Of a stretch of DNA of 64,000 nucleotides, positions 59,333 through 64,000 are shown piece after piece. The first letter of the stretch is position 1; each line of letters begins with the position of its first letter. Below the pieces are notes generated by a model that saw only the letters and a list, made by a program, of their open reading frames with translations, was not told where the DNA came from and searched no databases. The stretch spans positions 62,001-126,000 of the forward strand of contig CAVPZC010000002.1 in NCBI GenBank assembly GCA_963710175.1, in the 5' to 3' direction. The position numbers and the translations under genes are program-made. The DNA comes from Phormidesmis sp963710175 (GTDB lineage Bacteria; Cyanobacteriota; Cyanobacteriia; Phormidesmidales; Phormidesmidaceae).

Positions 59333-59620
59333 ATGAAGCGTTTTGTAATTTCCAGCCTGTCTATTTTGCTTGCATCTGCTGCCATTGCTCCCATGGCCCA
59401 AGCTTTTGACGCTAATCTCGATGCCGATTTTAGTGTACAAGAGCTGCGCCTGCAAGAGATGGATGCTCGCAACAAAGCGGTTAAGAGCGGCGAATCTTTC
59501 GATGTTCATCAGCTGCGCACGTCAGAGTTTGATCAGCGCAATAAAGTGGGCGACAAGATTTCGACAACTTCTCTCATCGAGCAGCGCTATCGTGTGTTGG
59601 ATCGCTATGGCGCTAAGTAG
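59333..59620 (+). CDS. small secreted protein, twin copy 1
   Basis: A 95-residue protein with a clear Sec signal peptide (MKRF start, cut after AMAQA at ~24). The 71-residue mature part is polar and charged, with an internally repeated pattern: LRLQEMDARNK and LRTSEFDQRNKVGD, then SLIEQRYRVLDRYG. GAGG lies 7 nt before ATG 59333. I do not recognise the family. The paralogue at 60783 has equal length and about 70% identity by hand alignment. A terminator follows at 59673. It is probably periplasmic or extracellular. Confidence 0.82.
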   Translation: MKRFVISSLSILLASAAIAPMAQAFDANLDADFSVQELRLQEMDARNKAVKSGESFDVHQLRTSEFDQRNKVGDKISTTSLIEQRYRVLDRYGAK

Positions 59621-59672
59621 CTTACTGAGTACAACGCTGATCATCTGAACTTAGTAGCTGAAGAATCTGCTG

Positions 59673-59700
59673 GGGCCTGGTAATTTTTGCCGGGCCCTTT
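59673..59700 (+). terminator. terminator downstream of twin copy 1
   Basis: GGGCCTGG (59673-59680) pairs with CCGGGCCC (59690-59697), with one T-G pair and a 9-nt loop, followed by TTT. Confidence 0.7.
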
Positions 59701-59759
59701 ACTACTTCAACCCTTCCTGGGTTGACATCGATAAACAGATACTCAAAGGAGAATAAAAG

Positions 59760-60587
59760 ATGTTGAAAATTCCCATCTATACGGCGCGTTTGAGGGCGAT
59801 CGCCCGTAGATTGAGCTGCGCCATTGCGCTTAACACTGTGCTGATTGCGCCAGCGATCGCCAACTGCTCTGAAAACATAGCTCGATTGGACTATTTTGAA
59901 CCGGCGATGGCGCGTCTTTGGGAACAGCTCCAATCCCAAACGGAGTATCCCTGGGGGACTGCTCGCCCTTACGGAGCGTTACAGGGCTCACGCATTGTTC
60001 TCACCGCCGACTTTGACAGGCTTGACGGCAGCGAGAAAGACCAGGTGATAAACTTGCTGCGCATCAGCCCCGGCCCTCAATCGCTCGCCAGCTTGCTAAC
60101 TCCCGAAGAAAGAGAACGCCCACGAGGAGGCGTCCCAACCCCCTATGCCGTTTATTCTCATGACGGCAGACTACTGCATGCGTCCTATGACGGCTGCACT
60201 CTCATGCGCACCCTCACCGAGCGCGATCGCTACATTTGGGGATACGCTCGCCTGCCTTACGATCCGCAAACCAATCGCCTGGCCTCTCCTGACATTCTGC
60301 GAAATGCTGGCCCGCCCACTGGTCAATTCCTTAATCGAAATGTGCAGTATCCGATTTCATCAGACGCTGAGCTGGCACTGCGCCTGAGCTTTTGGAATGC
60401 CGTCGGCTACGACAAGGCCAACCAAAAATGGTGGATTGCCTGGGTGCCTGAGCAAGGTCATTTTGAGATTAATGTGGCCGAAGACTACAATCCTGCCGAC
60501 CTGGAAAAGTTTTGGCAAGTGGCCTCCCGTCAATATCGCTATGTCGTCCTTACCAGCGAAGGGACACCTGTTCTAGAACGCTTTTGA
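59760..60587 (+). CDS. exported protein of unknown function
   Basis: 275 residues with a signal peptide (basic start, hydrophobic 18-34, cut near AIA-N at ~34). The mature part has recurring aromatic residues and motifs such as SRIVLTADFDRLDGSEKDQVI, GVPTPYAVYSHDGRLLHASYDGC, RDRYIWGYARLPYDPQTNRL and KWWIAWVPEQGHFEINVAED. Three cysteines (near 35, 143 and elsewhere) could form disulfides. I do not recognise the family. AAAGGAG lies 8 nt before the ATG. It sits between the twin small secreted genes, each with its own terminator. Confidence 0.8.
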   Translation: MLKIPIYTARLRAIARRLSCAIALNTVLIAPAIANCSENIARLDYFEPAMARLWEQLQSQTEYPWGTARPYGALQGSRIVLTADFDRLDGSEKDQVINLLRISPGPQSLASLLTPEERERPRGGVPTPYAVYSHDGRLLHASYDGCTLMRTLTERDRYIWGYARLPYDPQTNRLASPDILRNAGPPTGQFLNRNVQYPISSDAELALRLSFWNAVGYDKANQKWWIAWVPEQGHFEINVAEDYNPADLEKFWQVASRQYRYVVLTSEGTPVLERF

Positions 60588-60645
60588 TATCCGGTAGGGT
60601 CAGAACAATGCTCACCAGGCTCTTTATTGTGGACAGTCACTCAAA

Positions 60646-60703
60646 TTCTCTTTTGCTCCCGGCTTCTTCCCTATGTTCTCCTATCTTAAAAGTACGAAAG
60701 CAA
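60646..60703 (+). promoter_or_regulatory. duplicated upstream element, copy 2
   Basis: The counterpart of 59213-59270, placed 79 bp before the start of the second small secreted protein gene. The ATG found in copy 1 (near 59261) is ACG here, which shows that part of the element is not translated. Confidence 0.6.
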
Positions 60704-60782
60704 GAGAGCTTACCAAGCCTGAGGGCAGTAATGCTTCACTGCTTTTTTCCACAACTTCAAACCACTCTCATAGGTAATCTTC

Positions 60783-61070
60783 ATGCAACGTTTTGTTATC
60801 TCTGGCCTGTCTGTTTTGCTCGCTTCCGCTGTAATTGCACCCATGGCCCAAGCCTTTGATGCCAAGATTGATGCCGACTTTAACATGCAAGAACTGCGAA
60901 CTAGCGAACTAGATACTCGTAATAAGAGTGCTGAAAGCGAGCAGCCCTTTGACCTGCATAAGCTGCGCACCGCTGAGTTTGAGGGCCGGAATAAAGTGGG
61001 CGATCGCCTATCGACAGCGTCTCTGATTGAACAGCGCCATCAGGTGCTAGACCGCTATGGCTCTAAGTAA
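60783..61070 (+). CDS. small secreted protein, twin copy 2
   Basis: 95 residues, aligned end to end with the copy at 59333. The signal peptide is cut at the same AMAQA site. The mature motifs are LRTSELDTRNK, LRTAEFEGRNKVGD and SLIEQRHQVLDRYG. Differences cluster between the two LR...RNK units, so those units are probably the functional parts. The ribosome-binding site is weaker (TAGGTAATCTTC before the ATG). A terminator follows. Together with copy 1 it forms a dispersed pair kept with its upstream DNA. Confidence 0.82.
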   Translation: MQRFVISGLSVLLASAVIAPMAQAFDAKIDADFNMQELRTSELDTRNKSAESEQPFDLHKLRTAEFEGRNKVGDRLSTASLIEQRHQVLDRYGSK

Positions 61071-61109
61071 GACGCCTCGTATCCTCCATCTCATAATGAC
61101 TCCTCCTGG

Positions 61110-61141
61110 AGGGCCTGGCAAACCGCTGTCGGGCCTTTTTC
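61110..61141 (+). terminator. terminator downstream of twin copy 2
   Basis: GGCCTG (61112-61117) pairs with CGGGCC (61130-61135), with one T-G pair and two further outer pairs, followed by TTTTTC. Confidence 0.75.
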
Positions 61142-61177
61142 TTTCCTGCTACCCAGTTCCTTTAACCGCGACCCACC

Positions 61178-62113
61178 ATGACGACTACATCTGTCTCCCT
61201 CCCTGACACAGAGATTCACAGCCTTCACTCCGATATCATCGGAGACGATTTTGAAATTTGGATTGCCCGCCCTCAGGCTGGCTTCGCGCCGCTGCCGCCT
61301 GGCCCCACGGCGGTGCTCTATGTGCTAGATGCGAATCTCTGCTTCGGCACCGCTGTCGAAATGACTCGCATTATGCACAAGCTCTACGGAGAGCTGCCGC
61401 CGCTGCTGATTGTCGGCATCGCCTATCCTACTGATAATGGGTTCTTGCAGGGAGCACTTCGCACCCGCGACTTTACCCCATCAGCAGATGCTAGCCTGGC
61501 GGCAATGGCCGATTCTCTCCCAAAACCGGCGCAATCTTTTCAGGTAGAACCGTCAATGGGTGGGGGTGATCGCTTCCTTCAGTTCCTTCAAAGCGAAGTT
61601 AAACCGTTTGTCTCGTCGCGGTTTGAGGTAGCCTCACAGAACTCAACCATTTTTGGCTCCTCACTAGGCGGGCTCTTGGTGACTTACGCACTGCTGACGG
61701 CTCCTAAGTCATTCGACAACTTTATCGCTGTCAGTCCCTCACTCTGGTGGGACAATGAGATGATGTTTTGTCTGGAGTCAGCTCAGGCTGAGAAAGCTCG
61801 ATCTAACGCCCAGGGAGATCGTCAACCCAAGGTCTTTCTGGCCGTTGGAGAACTAGAAGAGACGCCCGAGATTCCGATGCTTGCCCGGTTTAAAACGGTC
61901 ACCAACGTACATCGGATGGCCGATCAGCTCGGCTGTTGGGAAACTCTTAGCGTTCAGTCAGCCGTGATTTCAGGCGAGACTCACACGTCGGTCATTCCGG
62001 CAGCGCTAACCAGAGGATTGAGAAGCTGCCTGCCGAGCGGCCAAGTTGGCTCTGTGGGAAGTTCTCGGGCAGGCTTCAATCGTGGAGAGCAAATCCCGTT
62101 TTCTGCCAAGTGA
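61178..62113 (+). CDS. alpha/beta hydrolase-fold esterase (IroE/Fes-like family)
   Basis: 311 residues of the putative esterase family (PF00756-type). GSSLGG at 160-165 holds the nucleophile Ser162. FDNFIAVSPSLWWDNEMMF and the late GETHTSVIPAALTRGL (probable catalytic His) complete the pattern. Members hydrolyse siderophore esters, S-formylglutathione or other acyl esters. Here the substrate is unknown, though a biosynthetic thioesterase gene lies 1.3 kb further on the other strand. No signal peptide is seen, so it is probably cytoplasmic. The gene ends 9 bp before the convergent GT-C-like gene. Confidence 0.9.
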   Translation: MTTTSVSLPDTEIHSLHSDIIGDDFEIWIARPQAGFAPLPPGPTAVLYVLDANLCFGTAVEMTRIMHKLYGELPPLLIVGIAYPTDNGFLQGALRTRDFTPSADASLAAMADSLPKPAQSFQVEPSMGGGDRFLQFLQSEVKPFVSSRFEVASQNSTIFGSSLGGLLVTYALLTAPKSFDNFIAVSPSLWWDNEMMFCLESAQAEKARSNAQGDRQPKVFLAVGELEETPEIPMLARFKTVTNVHRMADQLGCWETLSVQSAVISGETHTSVIPAALTRGLRSCLPSGQVGSVGSSRAGFNRGEQIPFSAK

Positions 62114-62122
62114 TACGAGCAA

Positions 62123-63388
62123 TCAAGGCCCGGCTGCTGGATCAATAAAAGGCTGAGGGCTCTCTGGGAAACCAACTGACTTCAAATACCAGAAGACTAT
62201 TACCAGTGGCAGAATATATTTATCCCAGGGATACGCTTTCATCATTATCAAACTGTTTAATAAAACGCTTAGCGATATTAAGCTAAATTTGGAGAAGCGC
62301 AGGCAGGTTAACAAAGATAGACTGTAGAACAAGACTATCCTTAAACTTTCAGTCGGCAGTAGGTTGGCAATCTTGACCAGCAAGCCCAATGCTGATGGCA
62401 GTGGGGGAAATACCGCTATATAAAGACAAAGGCTGATTGTAATCAAGATAATTTTGAGCCGCTGACGTTTTATATACTGCCCCAATCTTTGACGTCTCTT
62501 CAAAGCGTGAAATAGGATGGCCTCTGGAATAACTATATAGACTGCCACAGAGGCAAAGAAATTAATAGCTCCACCCGGTGTTACAGCCCAGACTGTCTGC
62601 TGAACTAGGGGAATACTTCGAGCGACTAGAGCGACTAAAGTTGCCCTGTGAGTGACTATCGCTTCCTGAGGCTGGGGGGGTTGGGGTATCAACCCTTGAA
62701 ATAGGTAAAACCACCCCAGAATTGATAGTGCTGCTATGAAGGGAGCTACCCATCGCCATTGGTCAGACCATCTGAAGCTGCGAAGACTTTTAAGCTGAGA
62801 CCAATGGATCTGTCTAAAGGTGAAAACGACTTCATAGAGAGTGATCGACAATGGGAACGCCAGCATGTATTGTCGCGATGCGATCGCTAAAACAAAAGCA
62901 ACGCAGCTCAGGAGATGGCGATGCTGGACATAGCACACAAACCCTAAGAGCACCCAAAAGCAGGCAATGATGTCAGTATACAAAAGCCCGCAGTACCAGA
63001 GATAATAAGGACACATCAGGAGGCCCATGAAGCACAAAATCGACCTTCCATCGTGATTTCGCCTGGGCCAGCCAATGATAAAGACCATCACTAGCGATAA
63101 CATCAAATTTAGCGCTCGCCCTGCAAAGATGCCCTGGTGAAAAAGATGTTCTAATATGCCAAATATGACGAATGGCAGAGGTGTATTAAGCTCGTTGTAG
63201 CTTCTCAGCTGGCTAATTGTAGGAATGAGGTGATCGCTAAACGTTAAGCTAGTCTCCCAAAAATGAGATTCATCCCATAGTGGGGGCCCCTGTAAAAAAT
63301 TTCGCCAGACTAATAAGCCACTATAAACAGCTGTGACAATGAGTAAAAATAGAAATTTCTGCCTTGAATACCGGAGTTTAAGATTCAT
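62123..63388 (-). CDS. polytopic membrane protein resembling GT-C glycosyltransferases
   Basis: 421 residues from ATG 63388, with about ten hydrophobic segments. Just after TM1 the loop reads GPPLWDESHFWETS, and its WDE acidic motif sits where GT-C (ArnT/PMT/ALG10-like) enzymes hold their catalytic Asp or Glu. GRALNLMLSLVMVFIIGWPR and LLYTDIIACFWVLLG follow the same architecture. These enzymes use lipid-linked sugars on the outer membrane face. The start overlaps the end of the thioesterase gene by 11 bp, so the two are likely co-translated; a role in decorating that pathway's product is an inference. Confidence 0.72.
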   Translation of the reverse strand: MNLKLRYSRQKFLFLLIVTAVYSGLLVWRNFLQGPPLWDESHFWETSLTFSDHLIPTISQLRSYNELNTPLPFVIFGILEHLFHQGIFAGRALNLMLSLVMVFIIGWPRRNHDGRSILCFMGLLMCPYYLWYCGLLYTDIIACFWVLLGFVCYVQHRHLLSCVAFVLAIASRQYMLAFPLSITLYEVVFTFRQIHWSQLKSLRSFRWSDQWRWVAPFIAALSILGWFYLFQGLIPQPPQPQEAIVTHRATLVALVARSIPLVQQTVWAVTPGGAINFFASVAVYIVIPEAILFHALKRRQRLGQYIKRQRLKIILITISLCLYIAVFPPLPSALGLLVKIANLLPTESLRIVLFYSLSLLTCLRFSKFSLISLSVLLNSLIMMKAYPWDKYILPLVIVFWYLKSVGFPESPQPFIDPAAGP

Positions 63389-64000
63389 AGCAATTATCAG
63401 AATCTCCCTCAATACACTGCTCAATTCTGTTAGCTAGGATCTGAACATGTGGCTCCTGCAATATGCTGGAATGCGTGCCAGGTATATCATACGCTCCTAC
63501 TCCTTCTGTAGCCCAGTCCTCCCAGCCAAAGAAAGGTGCCAACGTTTTCTGCCGCACGGGCGTTTCCTCACCGCTGCCGTCATTAGCTCGGAAAAGGATC
63601 AGCCGACCTCGAAATCTCTGTTTTCCAAACTTTTTGCATTGATTGATGTACCGATAGCCTATGAATCTGAACATCATTCGAACGGATATAGTGTCGTGCA
63701 AGACTGAAGGGATAGGCAATTCACAGTCGCGCACAAACTTGTACAGAAGTAATTTGTGTGAACCGTCAATTTTAGTGCTCTCTTTTTGCTCCGCTCGTAT
63801 AGCTACCCCAGGAGCAGGCGCATCTATCAAAGCAACCAAGTTAACTGTCTGTCCCTGATTTTGTAGCGCTTGGCCCAGCATAAAAGCTAGGTTGCCCCCT
63901 AAGCACAAACCTCCTAAGCAATAGGGTCCTTCAGGTTGAACAGAGCGAATTTGTTCAAGATAGTGGGTGATAATATCCGTTAGACGGGTATGAAGAATGG
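63378..64000 (-). CDS. thioesterase domain (NRPS/PKS-type), cut by right edge
   Basis: About 206 codons in frame, open to the window edge, so the N-terminus and any upstream modules are missing. The visible part is a type I/II thioesterase: RSVQPEGPYCLGGLCLGGNLAF holds the nucleophile elbow, with Cys in place of the usual Ser of GxSxG. VALIDAPAPG gives the Asp region, and PGTHSSILQEPHVQILANRI the catalytic His. Such domains release products from nonribosomal peptide or polyketide synthetases, and Cys variants do occur. It may be the C-terminus of a large synthetase beyond the window. Confidence 0.88.
   Translation of the reverse strand, partial: ILHTRLTDIITHYLEQIRSVQPEGPYCLGGLCLGGNLAFMLGQALQNQGQTVNLVALIDAPAPGVAIRAEQKESTKIDGSHKLLLYKFVRDCELPIPSVLHDTISVRMMFRFIGYRYINQCKKFGKQRFRGRLILFRANDGSGEETPVRQKTLAPFFGWEDWATEGVGAYDIPGTHSSILQEPHVQILANRIEQCIEGDSDNCYES

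Overview
This window comes from a cyanobacterial chromosome, probably a filamentous, Leptolyngbya-like lineage; the genus is an inference. The evidence is: the HIP1 palindrome GCGATCGC recurs throughout; the order rpmH-rnpA-PH protein-yidC-jag-yceD is typical of cyanobacteria; and there are Ycf46, a cyanobacterial-type glutamate-cysteine ligase, a long-tailed DnaK next to a zinc-finger-less DnaJ, an AMIN protein, DUF2808, a Uma2 protein and an Rcp1-type regulator. I see no CRISPR array, no transposase gene and no rRNA.

Layout. 0.4-8.6 kb: a BrkB-family membrane protein, a NarL-type regulator, then a run of sensory genes (three-PAS kinase, Rcp1-like receiver, two receiver-kinase hybrids). 8.5-14.7 kb: DUF389 protein, two CsbD proteins, pntAB transhydrogenase, DUF2808 exported protein. 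14.9-18.8 kb: the conserved ribosome, RNase P and membrane-insertion cluster. 18.8-20.0 kb: a gene-poor stretch with two adjacent MITE-like elements, each with terminal inverted repeats and a 4-bp target duplication, then a structured leader. 20.0-28.4 kb: CAP-LamG protein, Ycf46 AAA ATPase, SH3 protein, a DUF900-like hydrolase, and two convergent MscS channels, one with a cyclic-nucleotide-binding domain. 28.5-34.3 kb: a complete dipeptide/oligopeptide ABC importer. 34.3-41.5 kb: Uma2 protein, a YdeP-type molybdoenzyme, ABC-2 permease, AMIN protein, a thioredoxin-fold protein and DnaJ. 41.5-50.9 kb: DnaK, tRNA-Leu(UAG), gshA, trmL, a LysM-M23 peptidase, tRNA-Met(CAU) and a short-chain dehydrogenase. 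50.9-59.0 kb: a co-directional signalling locus. 59.3-61.1 kb: two paralogous small secreted proteins flanking an unknown exported protein. 61.2-64.0 kb: an esterase, a GT-C-like membrane protein, and a thioesterase cut by the right edge.

The most unusual system is the minus-strand locus from 58978 to 50946. It runs from a regulator (REC-wHTH-HPt-REC-degenerate GGDEF) to an extracytoplasmic solute-binding protein, a membrane hybrid kinase, a cytoplasmic hybrid kinase and a lone receiver. The last four genes overlap or abut, and there is no permease or ATPase. This suggests the binding protein is the sensor input of a multi-step phosphorelay rather than part of a transporter. Other points of interest are the MITE pair, the twin secreted proteins with duplicated upstream regions, the inserted segment in RnpA, the repeat-rich DnaK tail, paired CTGTACAG palindromes, and the cysteine-nucleophile thioesterase at the right edge.
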